This document shows, piece after piece, positions 21,508 through 30,493 of a stretch of 64,000 bases of DNA. Both the position numbers and the translations under genes were made by a program. The stretch lies in assembly GCA_014529385.2 (NCBI GenBank), contig CM043955.1, forward strand, positions 146,018,140 to 146,082,139, given 5' to 3'. This stretch comes from Adiantum capillus-veneris (Eukaryota; Streptophyta; Polypodiopsida; Polypodiales; Pteridaceae). The notes under the pieces were generated by a model. The model was given only the letters and a program-made list of their open reading frames with translations, was not told the origin of the DNA and made no database searches. The number at the start of each line of letters is the position of its first letter. Position 1 is the first letter of the stretch.

Positions 21508-23026
21508 GCATTACGAGATCACACGCTAGTGATTAATGCAAAGAAAAGTGATTTTTTTTCCTACCATGGATACACTTTTTGGGACACATTGTGTCAGCAA
21601 CACAACAGGAGTGCAAATGGACCCGGCCAAGATAGAGACTATCCGTGATTGGCCCGATTTGAGGAATGTCCATGAAGTTAGAAGCTTCTTGGGACTATGT
21701 TCATACTACAGGCGGTTCATACGAAAGTTTGCAGAGGTTGCTTCCCCTTTGCATATCTTGACACAGAAAGGAGTACCTTTTTCGTGGGGACCCACAGAGG
21801 TGACTGCCTTTCAGACATTGAAAGAGAAATTGACTACGGGACCTATTTTGACTTTGCCGGACTTGCAGAAGTCATTCGAAGTATATTGTGATGCTTTTGG
21901 TCGTAGTCTGGGTGCGGTCTTGATGCAAGAAGGCCATGTCATAGCTTACGAGAGCCGTTTGTTCTCTAGGCCGGAGATGACAGCACAGATCTATGAGAAA
22001 GAGCTTTTGGCGGTTATCCATGCTCTTACTCAGTGGCGGCATTACCTACTCGGAGCGGATTTTACTGTCTTTACAGACCATCAGAGTTTGCGCTACTTCT
22101 TGTCACAGAAGCAGCTTTCGGAAAAACAGATGCGGTGGGCGAACATCTTGTCACAGTTCCACTTCCAGATTGTCCATGTGCAGGGACAGAAGAATGTGGT
22201 GGCAGATGCTTTGTCTCGGAAACCGTTGGTTCTGGCTATTTCCGCGATACATCATAGGAGCTTCGAGGATATGGTCGATCAGTATGCCACAGATACAGGT
22301 TTTGCAGATATGTTCACACGGATACGGGATGGGGAGACAGTAGCTGGATACACCCTTCGGGAAGGCTACTTGATGAAAAAGACTATGTTGTGCGTTACAC
22401 AGCCGTTGAGGGAAAAGGTTATGACTGATTGTCACTGTCCACCTTTTACGGGTCACCGCGGCATTGCTACCACCATGAAAGGGGTAGAGAGATACTTCTT
22501 TGGGCCGAGACTCAAAAAGGATGTGGAAGAGTTTGTGCGCAGTTGCTCAGTATGCCAGAAGGTCAAGTTTGACAGGCATAAGGCACAGGGATTGTTACAG
22601 CCTTTACCCATACCCACCCGCCCCTGGGAAAATATTGAAATGGATTTAATTTTTTTGATCTCCCGAGAATACAGAATGATCACGATGATTTTCCGATTAC
22701 ATGGCACGCCTGAGACGATTGTCTCTGACAGAGACCCCAGATTTATGAGTTTGTTTTGGAAGGCAATTTGGGAGAACATTGGCACGCGGTTGCAGTTCTC
22801 GTCATCGTTCCACTTGCAGACTGACGGGCAATTTGAGATTGTCAATTCAGTGATTTTAGATTTATTGAAGTCTTGTATCTCGGATCAGAAGACTCAATGG
22901 GAAAAGAACTTACCTTTGGTGGAATTTGCCTACAATAACACGATACACTCTTCGACGGGGAAGACGCCATGTGAGATTGTTGAAACTGCTGCGAAGGTTC
23001 CATCCTTCCAGAGCACGAAAGATTAG
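21508..23026 (+). pseudogene. Element C RT thumb, RNase H and integrase with core deletion
   Basis: Most of this is open from 21536: thumb (VRSFLGLCSYYRRF), RNase H (CDAFGRSLGAVLMQEG, YEKELLAVIHAL, TDHQSLRYF), and the integrase zinc finger (HCPPFTGHRG, CSVCQKVKFDRH). The core enters at ENIEMDLIFLIS but jumps to MIFRLHGTPETIVSDRDPRF. About 40 residues present in copy B (the VDRFSKQAHF stretch through the following helices) are missing. That removes part of the catalytic fold after the first Asp, so this integrase should be inactive. The frame ends at TAG 23024-23026, shortly after FAYNNTIHSSTGKTP. Confidence 0.92.
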
Positions 23027-23029
23027 AAA

Positions 23030-23604
23030 TTTGAAGCGGATGAATATTCGCGAGATTTGGATACGGCTTTTGCCAAGGTTCGCGAGACTTTACAGAAGTC
23101 TCAATAACGACAGAAAAAGGCAGCGGATCGCCATCGTCGCGACTGGAAACTGAAGGAGGATGATTGGGTGCTCTTACTTTTGAGAAGGCACGCCTAAGAA
23201 AGAAACAGGGAAAGGAGAGGCTTTTTCCAAAGCTTAGTATGTGATACTACGGACCTTTCCAGATTACTGACAAGATAAATGATGTCTCCTTTCGATTGAA
23301 ACTGCCAGATACTTGGAGGATTCATAATGCATTGCATGTGAGTCTCTTGAACCCTGTTAAGGGTGATGTGCCTGATGATGGGGAGCCTGATGAGCAACCC
23401 AAAGTGGAAGAAAACGAGGAGATCCTTGTTCCTGAACAGATTTTGGCACATAATGATACGAAGAATAAGGGTAAAGTCCGAAGGCGGTTCTTGGTTAAGT
23501 TCAAGAATTATCCTGCACTTGATGCGAAGTGGATGGAGGAGGAGGACCTAGCAGATACTCCTCAGATTATGAAACTTTACCTCGATGCTTTTGGTTTAGC
23601 ATAG
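23030..23604 (+). pseudogene. Element C integrase C-terminus and chromodomain
   Basis: The frame is broken from 23030 to about 23295, then open to 23604. A GPFQIT-like strand precedes LPDTWRIHNALHVSLLNP. The end reads RRRFLVKFKNYPALDAKWMEEEDL, a chromodomain-like segment as in chromovirus integrases that target heterochromatin. It aligns with the copy B tail (YLINFKNYPFEDAKW). Confidence 0.88.
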
Positions 23605-24204
23605 TCTACTCCAAATGGAACCCAAAATTCAGCTTGGCCGAAGATCTGGTGCAGTGGGATGCACAAGAGGGGAGTTACTCCACTCCTTTGTCAACAGATG
23701 CCTCGATTTTGATACTAAAGTCACTGATGTCTCTTTGAGCTTCAGGGATACTGAGAGCTGACAGTATTCTGCTGGATGACTTTATCAAATGGAATTCCTG
23801 ATTATGATACTGATTTGTTCTTGACTTCTTGTGAGTGCAGGAACTGATAGACGAAATGACTGCAGCATTTTGGTCTACTTGATCTCGAATAGACATGGTT
23901 GCAATAGGGGTTAGTCAATCGGACATCGATGAGGTCCCGATTGGACCTAGATGTGATTGCTAGCTACATTGCCGATAAATCATGGTCTAAGATCCGAATG
24001 AATGTTGAATGTCATGTGATGTCCTGTGATGTCTGGTGATGTCCTGTGATGTCATGTGATGTGACTGTCGATTTTGTACATGTGCTAGATGTGTGTTCCT
24101 AGTACGTAGGTACTAACACTCAGTGTCTGCTAAGACGGTTTATGGCTTTTGTCGGTTTTGCAGGCGTAATCGCGGTCGATTACAATGCTTTCAAGAGGGG
24201 GGTA
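23605..24204 (+). other. Element C 3' untranslated region and polypurine tract
   Basis: No gene. At 24012-24065 a decamer-like unit (TGTGATGTCC and variants) is repeated about five times. The end, TCAAGAGGGGGGTA (24191-24204), is the polypurine tract next to the 3' LTR. Reverse-complemented parts of this region recur in element F (31609-31646 and 34756-34964). Confidence 0.8.
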
Positions 24205-24765
24205 TGTCACAAAGTGATGACGTGGCGGATAGCAGAAACCCTAATTTCTGCCAGAAACCCTAAAATTCCTGCAAACCCTAATTTTTGCCAAAAACCCTAA
24301 ATTCCGGAAATCGCGGAGGCGGATTATTAAAAAAAAAAAAAATATTTTTTTTTTTTTGGAAAATGATGAGCGACGCGAATTTTGCTTTTGCTTTTTTTTT
24401 ATTAAAAAAAAAAGAGAAAAGACTCTCTAAGAGAGAGAGAGAACTGATGCTTTTGATTTTAAAAGCTTTTGGGGCTCTGCTTTTGGGCATCCCTTGTAAC
24501 CTTTAAATTAGTGGTGAGGGCCTCACTTCTCAGGGCATCTGGACGCAGAGTCTGAGAGTGAAACCCTAACCGCTCTCTTGTACTTTGATGATTGATTAAT
24601 ACAAAAAGAAATACCGAAAGGGGCGCCAGTCTTTGGGGCCAATATCTCTAGGCACGGAACTCCGCCGGGCCAGTGCAAATCTATTGTGATCTGTGAATTG
24701 TTTTGAAGTGGTTATTTGGTGCTGTCGCGGTTGATTCTTGACTTGGAGTGTCCAAGTTTGTTACA
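24205..24765 (+). repeat. 3' LTR of element C
   Basis: 561 bp, nearly identical to the 5' LTR. Differences are mostly homopolymer lengths plus about four substitutions. Confidence 0.95.
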
Positions 24766-25604
24766 CCTCAAGCACCTTAATCAAGCGGCAAGTCAAGCAC
24801 CTCAAGCATGGAGTAAGTCAAGCACCTTAAGCACCTTAATCAAGCACCTCAAGCATGGAGTAAGTCAAGCACCTTAAGCACCTCAAGCAGGACAAACACC
24901 TCAAGCACGACAAGCACCTCAAGCAGGACAAACACCTCGAGCTTGGGCCGGGTTCCCACCTCAAGCTCAGCCCTAGCGTACCTAAGGTCAAAGGACTTTT
25001 ACACACATTATTGGAGGTCTTCAATGAAGCTAACCCTAAGGTCTTATGCTCCATTGGTTAGCCTTGCTCTTGATAGACCATCTCCCATTTGGGCCCCTTT
25101 ACTATTGGCCCCGTGTTGAGATAGATCTATAAGCACATATCTATATCTTAACACTTGTTCCCGTTTATTCTCCCACATTAAGTGATCAATTTAATATGAG
25201 AAAATCATTTGGGTTGGTTAGATATTAGATTTTATGACATTTTTTTTGCTTGTTGAGGTCGAACGAACCCAGGTTCGCTTTGGGCGTGTCGATTTCTAAT
25301 CGTGTTTTTGAAGAGTGACAGGAATCCCAAGAAAGAAGGGCTTGTCCAGCCTCCCCTTGTGTCTCTTTTCACTCATTGAGAGCGGACCGTGCACTTAGTG
25401 GCCGGCCAATCGACGTGAGGCGGGAAAAAGCAACCTTGGTGTGAGCACAAGGCCGCCAAGAGTTGCGCCCGCGGAAAAGAGTAGAACTTGGGTGAAGAGA
25501 AGATCCTTTTCAAACGCGACTCGAAGCAAAAGAAAACCTCACAAACCTCAAGAACCTCAAGAACCCAAGTTCCTCGTGAACTTAAGAACCACAGATCAGA
25601 GTGC

Positions 25605-27127
25605 ATGGTCGTCACCCGAAGCGGAATGGATACTTCGCATACAGGTGATGAGCATGAGAGAGGTGATGAAGGATTCTCCCCACCAAGAGATTTTTCCAAC
25701 CTTCCCCCTTCGCCATCTTCGCCACGAGTTGGACTCACGTCTATGGAGGCGATGGTCAAGTCGATGTTGGACATGATGACACAACAACAAGAAACGAATC
25801 GAGTTGCATTGGCATAACTCGCAAGCAAAGCAGAACAAGAAGAAGCTAAGGACCACGAGCGCGATGAAAGAAACGCAAGAATTGCCGCACAACAAGCAAC
25901 TAAGGACCGCGAGCGCGACGAAAGAAACGCGAGACTTGCTGCAGAACACGCAGCTAAGGACCGTGAGTGCGACGAAAGAAACGCAAGACTTGTAGCACAA
26001 CAAGAAGACAATCGTATTGCTTTAGAACGCGAACGCGACGCACGGAAAGAAAGAAAAGAACTAAGAGAGGAGGAAGCGGAAGCACGAAGCGCGGCCTTGG
26101 AGATCGAGCGAGAGGCTCAAAGAGAACTACGAGCTCAAGAATTGGTTCGACAGGTACTTGCGTCAAAATCCGAACCACCCAAGGATCGTGGGAGTTCATC
26201 AAGTGGCGCAAGCCACGATACGGATTCCAACAACCCAGTCATAGAGAAGTTGACTTTCAGTAAGTATGACGGTAAGATGGATGCTACGGTTTTTCATTCT
26301 TGGTTGCATCAATTTAATGCTTATTTTGCGACAACTAAGAAGACAGGAAATAGCAAGGTTTTGACGGCAGCTATGTACCTTGTTGGTGATGCCATCAATT
26401 GGTACCACGCATGGCAAGAGGCACAACTAGCCGCGCACCTAGAGAAAGCCGACGGCTTCACGTCCCTTTCCTTCAATTGGGCTGATTTCCAAGACAAGCT
26501 CAAGGTGCGGTTTATGCCACCTCAGTACCTTGCACGATTGAAGGACGATTGGCGCGCTCTCAAGCAAAATGGTATGCAGGTTATGTCTTTTTCTAATCGT
26601 GTTTTTTGCAGCTAGGTACCCAATTACGCAAGTCGGATGATGAACGCAAAGAGGCATTCCTTTTTGGGTTAGACGACTATATCAAGTTTGATGTAGAAGT
26701 CTTCGATCCAATCGATCTCAACAAGGCGGTAGCGATCGCTCTCGCACAGGAGATGGGAAAGCCTAAGGAGAACAAGACTTCCACAAGTACCTCGCAGACT
26801 TCTCAGAACCCTCAGAACGGTAAGAACGGTAAGAATGGTAACTCTTCTAACCAATCTTCCAACAGTCTCTCAGAAAAGAATTCGTCCAATGAATCTAAGG
26901 GTAAGGCTAACACAATTGCTAAACCTAAGCTTACTCGAGATGAAAAGGCAGCACAAGGAATTGTAGGAGGATACATCACGTCGGAAGAGCAAAGCACTTA
27001 TTCTAAGGACGGTCGTTGTTTTCATTGTCACATTAAGGGTCACATAAAAAGGACATGTCCTAAGCTTGAATTGAATGAATCTAAAGAATCCACAAAACCC
27101 ACTTCCTCTGTCAATGCAATGAATTGA
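25605..27127 (+). pseudogene. Element D Gag with coiled coil and zinc knuckle
   Basis: Start ATG 25605 (MVVTRSGMDTS), also the start in the array copies. A stop at 25815-25817 interrupts it. Next come three 18-residue repeats (25848-26009, each beginning KD-x-E-x-DERNAR), then a Glu/Arg-rich coiled-coil stretch. The Gag capsid-like core follows (KYDGKMDATVFHSWL, WYHAWQEAQ, LKVRFMPPQYLARLKDDW). A frameshift falls near 26606, then an Asn/Gly/Ser-rich linker, and a CCHC knuckle, CFHCHIKGHIKRTC (27018-27059). Residual open frames are long, so decay is moderate. Confidence 0.85.
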
Positions 27128-27137
27128 TAACACGAGT

Positions 27138-27604
27138 GTGCCCCAAGTTTCTCATGACCCTCCCATTGATGATTCTCTCATCAAATGTTATGGTCGTACG
27201 TCAGGGCAGCGTTTTGTCATATTGTTTGACGCAGGTAGTATGCATGATGTGATCAGTCCCTCTCTTGTTGAGAGAGCCCGCTCGAAGTTAGTCCGAGATC
27301 TCCTATGGAGGTCTCTGGCTTTGTTCCCGGTACGGACGCTCTCATCACGGAGGAATTCCTTGATGTGTTGTTTGCAATTCAAAAAGCTGCCTTCACTAGA
27401 AGATTTGTTGTTTCTCCTCTCTCAGGATGTGATACGATTTTGGGCATTCGATGGTTTCGTGATAATAACCCTTTCATTGATTGGGAGGCTAACACTTTTA
27501 CTCTCAATGCCAAAAGTGAGTCTCCCATTGTCATTCATGGAGAGGACATTGTTCATTCTCCATCTCTCATTGCTAATATGCAGGACAAGATTGAAAGGAT
27601 TTAG
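27138..27604 (+). pseudogene. Element D protease-like domain
   Basis: A retropepsin-like segment: FVILFDAGSMHDVISPSLVE at about 27210-27270 (DAGS where most gypsy proteases have DSG). After a frame change it continues LPLSGCD-type residues (VSPLSGCDTILGIRWFRDNN) and IDWEANTFTL. The TAG at 27602-27604 ends the frame where the array units read through as an EKETLSV segment. A single frameshift near 27300 separates the two halves. Confidence 0.8.
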
Positions 27605-28580
27605 GAGAAGGAGACTCTCTCAGTCTCTTTTTCTCCAAAGCATGACACACAGGATTTGCATGATTGTGAGCAGCATGATGATTTGATTGACAAAGACAAG
27701 CATGATGTTTAGCATGATTAAGATGTGATTTCTCACAAGCATGATGAGTTGCATGAAGAAGATGTGATTGTTCACAAGGATGATTTGTTAGTTGAAGCTT
27801 TTTCTAGCAAAGCTAACCTCGTTGCAGATTTGATCAATCACGAAGGATCGATCTTGGCTCTCGAGCTTAGGTCCAAAGAACCCTCACAGGAAGTATTATA
27901 TGTTCTCATGATTGATATGCCCGCATTGTTCGAGTGTTTCATTTGTGATCGTTTTCGATATTTTAGTCAGCATCTTTATGTGATCCCTTTTCCTAGGCAT
28001 GACATATTGTATGTTGAGCACGTTTCTCTCATGGATGAGCACTACTGTATGCGGATTTCTCATGAAAAGCTGAAAGGTATGTATGTCAGGAAGTCACATT
28101 CCATGTCTCTTCCTTGGCATGACACAGTTTCCGAACGAGCACATGAAAGTATGAGCACCAAGCGTGGGCATTTCCGTTGTGAATTGCCAAAGTTGATTCT
28201 AGATCAAAGGAGAAAGATTCGATCTCATTGTTTGCATGTGTTTGATGAACGGTTTGTCACTCCGTCTATTTGTTCATCTACATTGCATGCACAGTCTTTG
28301 AGGAAGACAAGCCATGGAGATTCTTGAAGACGAAAGAAGCAGGTCTCTAGACGAAGTTGAAGCAAGGAAGGAGCCACAAAAGCCTTTGTGTCGCTTTCGG
28401 CGCGGCCCAAAGAAGCAAGCATTGCAGACCTTTATGAAGTTCAAGTATCGCACGACCCACACATCAGAGTGGGCCGACGAAGAGTCCCTTCCAGGATTCG
28501 GGATGCTGTTGGCGCTCTCCCTCGACGCTATCCAGTTCGGTACCAGTACCTTACTTGGAAAAGGAGGGGATGTCACGTGA
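27605..28580 (+). pseudogene. Element D unrecognised conserved region plus chromodomain-like tail
   Basis: Starts with ETLSVSFSPKHD, then His/Asp-rich repeats (DVISHKHDELHEEDV, 27660-27780 area). A 27725-28327 frame of 200 codons holds a domain I cannot name. Its best-conserved part is FECFICDRFRYFSQHLYVIP and RHDILYVEHVSLM, followed by SHSMSLPWHDT and IRSHCLHVFDERF. The last part, from ATG 28314, reads LQTFMKFKYRTTHTSEWADE, which fits a chromodomain (compare FLVKFKNYPALDAKW in element C). The same region is kept in all array units, although reverse transcriptase and the integrase core are gone. Confidence 0.72.
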
Positions 28581-28999
28581 CACATCCAACCCTATGTGTC
28601 CGTGGACAAGCTACAACATAACAGGGTTCAGTCAGTCCAGTCAGTCTAGATTAGAAGTGATCTGGCACTTTTTGTGAGTCTATTCGTAGACCTTGCGTGC
28701 CCAGTCACTTAGCATAGATGCATATCCTCTGGTTACACACAGCATGATCATCAGTATTTCCATCAGAATCCATTAGAATCAGTTAGGGGATTTTTCCAGT
28801 GCATTTAGCCTATTTTTCCTATTTTTGACATTTTTCACTTATTAATTTAAGTGACTTTCCAACAAAAGTAGGTAGGGCAATTTTGCTAAGTTTGTATATA
28901 AGCAAACCCAAGTTAGCACTCAATGGCAGAAGAGGCAGCAGGAGCTTCCCACTCAACAGGCATCTTCTGAGCAAGAACCTCTCAAGCACTATCAACCTT
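28571..28999 (+). repeat. 3' LTR of element D, truncated
   Basis: The first 429 bp of the LTR match 9033-9460, including the TATA box, and then stop at ATCAACCTT. The remaining 660 bp are replaced by LINE 3' sequence. The polypurine tract GAAAAGGAGGGGA (28557-28570 area) precedes it. Confidence 0.9.
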
Positions 29000-29251
29000 T
29001 AAGGCGGCAGCACTTCAATGGACTAAGGCTCATAACTCACCTCCAGGAAGTTCTTAGTTCATTGCCCAATGGAAACAACTGGTGACTGTTTGTAGCAAAC
29101 TAAAAGCCTATGTAATCTTGATCAAAGTGTTTCGATCGAGTAGTATTACCCCTCGGCTACCTCACTGGTTTTGTAATCTCCCCTTGAATTTTGTAACAAT
29201 GTTTCTTATCTAATACATTCCCAAAGCTTTTCATGGGGGAAAAAAAAAAAA
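29000..29251 (+). other. LINE 3' remnant and poly-A
   Basis: The sequence fused to the broken D LTR ends in a run of A and is followed at once by the LINE target duplication, so it is the LINE 3' end. The first bases read AAALQWTKAHNSPPGSS then a stop, possibly the last residues of ORF2. The rest is 3' UTR. Confidence 0.75.
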
Positions 29252-29267
29252 AAGACTGAGAGAAAAG
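29252..29267 (+). repeat. Right target-site duplication of the LINE
   Basis: AAGACTGAGAGAAAAG, identical to 5146-5161, directly after the poly-A. Confidence 0.92.
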
Positions 29268-30249
29268 AATTGTCACATCATTGGGGACCCGAAGATGGGC
29301 TTTATTACTAAGGGGAAAATTCTTTACAAGCACAGAAACGGGGCAAAGCCCCCCTGAATTCAATTTCTCTTTCTTAACGAGAGTATGCTAAGAGGAATCC
29401 TCCTCTACCGCGAGATTATGGAAGCTGTCACAAGGAGAGTCTATCTTCTAGTCTCTCCTAGAAAGCTCTCAAGTGTCTATCTTCGACTGACTTATGTTTA
29501 ATCTGCTAAGAGGTGTTCCCTCTTCTATGAGATTATGGAAGCTCTCCAAGAGAGTCTATCTTCCAAAATCCCCTAGGAGGCTCTCACGAGGAGAGTCTAC
29601 CCTCCTTGACTCATGCAATTGGAAGCCCTCTAATGAGAGGGTCTATCTTCCAATTGAGGGTAACTGAATTTCTGATGCAGTTAATGCACAAATCAAGCAC
29701 ACACGAATATGCATTTGACCTAGGAAGAAGTCTCCTTGATGGGAGACTCTTCCCTTATGCAATTCATGCACTTAGATAAAAGAACAAGCAAATGCGCATA
29801 CATAGCTTGCTGTAATGTTCTGCACATAACCAGAAAATGATACCTGGACTCGTGTATTGTCGAAATGGAGGCCTTCTTTGCGATAGAATCGCGCGAAACT
29901 TTGCTTGCACGTAGGAGACGTATAGAGAGACAAATTTCACTATCTTCCTCTCCAAAATCAGCCCCACATATGGTGAATATGGGCTGAAAACAGAGAATTC
30001 CAGCCACCTGTTACGCGAGAGATGGAGATCTCTAGCACTTCCCGTGATGAAACTTCCCCAAGACCTTGCTCTAGCTATGAGAAGTTTTGTTCTAGGCAAT
30101 GGGAGCAAGGAGACTCTACATGAGCCACAAGGGCTGCTCTCAAGCTTCAATGGAAAGCTCCAATGCGAAGAGCACGCCCACTTTTGGGGGGGGGGGGGAG
30201 GGGAGGGGGGGGGGTGTGGTGACTTGCTAGCCCTCTAGAGTGAGGGGGG
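29268..30249. other. Unassigned DNA with an old internal duplication
   Basis: No gene recognised. Two diverged copies of a roughly 120-bp unit lie at about 29388-29510 and 29511-29640 (shared GAGATTATGGAAGCT, GAGAGTCTATCTTC and CCTAG.A.GCTCTCA). A G-rich tract occupies 30186-30214. The end, GAGTGAGGGGGG, looks like a polypurine tract next to the LTR-like fragment at 30250, so this stretch may be the 3' part of another decayed element. Confidence 0.4.
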
Positions 30250-30291
30250 TGTCACAAATGGGTGACGTGGCAGGCTGGCAGCAAACCTGGA

Positions 30292-30333
<42 letters not shown>

Positions 30334-30441
30334 CCGGACAAATGACAAGTGGCAGGCTGGTACGGAAACCCCCGAATTTGCGCTGCAAAACGCGCTGACA
30401 GGCTGACGTGGCATCCGTACGGATTTTCCGCAAATTGGACA
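30250..30441 (+). repeat. Family-2-like LTR fragment with (CA)n
   Basis: Begins TGTCACAAATGGGTGACGTGGCA, close to the LTR starts of element C and (reverse-complemented) element F. A (CA)n run at 30293-30330 interrupts it. CTGACGTGGCA recurs at about 30400. The fragment then ends without an LTR terminus. Confidence 0.55.
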
Positions 30442-30493
30442 ATGTATATGATTATAGCATGGATTCAAATGCTAAAGGACAGGTCTTCTGTAG

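Larger units (their letters stand above)
18201..24765 (+). mobile_element. Ty3/gypsy chromovirus, family 2, element C
   Basis: A complete 6.6-kb insertion with a 5-bp target duplication CCTCA (18196-18200 and 24766-24770). The order is 5' LTR, primer site, gag, zinc knuckle, protease remnant, reverse transcriptase, RNase H, integrase, chromodomain, polypurine tract (24191-24204) and 3' LTR. By eye the LTRs differ at about four positions outside homopolymer tracts, so this is the youngest layer of the nest. The interior nevertheless has many frameshifts and a deletion in the integrase core. Confidence 0.95.
10195..25239 (-). mobile_element. Ty3/gypsy chromovirus, family 1, copy B
   Basis: A full-length minus-strand element inserted in the leader of element D at a poly-T run, giving a T5 duplication (10190-10194 and 25240-25244; exact phase ambiguous). 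The order on the minus strand is 5' LTR (split by element C), primer site, gag, zinc knuckle, protease, reverse transcriptase, RNase H, integrase, chromodomain, polypurine tract, 3' LTR. The LTRs differ at only a handful of positions, implying recent insertion. The coding region carries a Gag stop and a deletion that removes the reverse transcriptase fingers, so the copy cannot be autonomous. Confidence 0.94.
17002..25239 (-). repeat. 5' LTR of copy B, split by element C
   Basis: LTR sequence covers 17002-18200 and 24766-25239 (about 1668 bp without the duplicated CCTCA). Element C sits between, inside the degenerate CAAGCACCT array. Joined conceptually, it aligns end to end with the 3' LTR at 10195-11850. 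Confidence 0.93.
9033..28999 (+). mobile_element. Non-autonomous chromodomain gypsy element D
   Basis: The element occupies 9033-10194 and 25240-28999, interrupted by copy B. It has an LTR beginning TGTCACGTGACACATCC, a tRNA-iMet primer site, gag, a protease-like region, an unrecognised conserved region, a chromodomain-like tail, a polypurine tract (28557-28570) and a truncated 3' LTR. Reverse transcriptase, RNase H and the integrase core are absent, although the 3.4-kb interior is otherwise colinear from end to end. It therefore depended on enzymes supplied in trans. The minus-strand array at 34965-45986 belongs to the same family. The right-hand target duplication was lost when the 3' LTR was truncated. 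Confidence 0.88.
5162..29251 (+). mobile_element. L1-type LINE, split by nested insertions
   Basis: LINE sequence covers 5162-9032 and 29000-29251; everything between is later insertion. The element has a 5' UTR, ORF1 with DUF4283-like and zinc-knuckle regions, ORF2 with an endonuclease and reverse transcriptase, and a 3' UTR ending in poly-A at about 29240-29253. The 16-bp duplication on both sides ties the two halves together. The C-terminal part of ORF2 is absent. It was lost together with most of the 3' LTR of element D at the junction near 28999/29000. All frames are broken, so this is a dead copy. Confidence 0.9.

Noticed and set aside
9033-28999. Element D as an autonomous retrotransposon with a hidden pol
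   Set aside because: All frames between protease and the chromodomain-like tail were read; no RT, RNase H or integrase-core motif is present, and the array units agree.
30186-30214. G-rich tract as a possible G-quadruplex regulatory element
   Set aside because: A simple homopolymer-like tract next to a decayed element; no supporting context.
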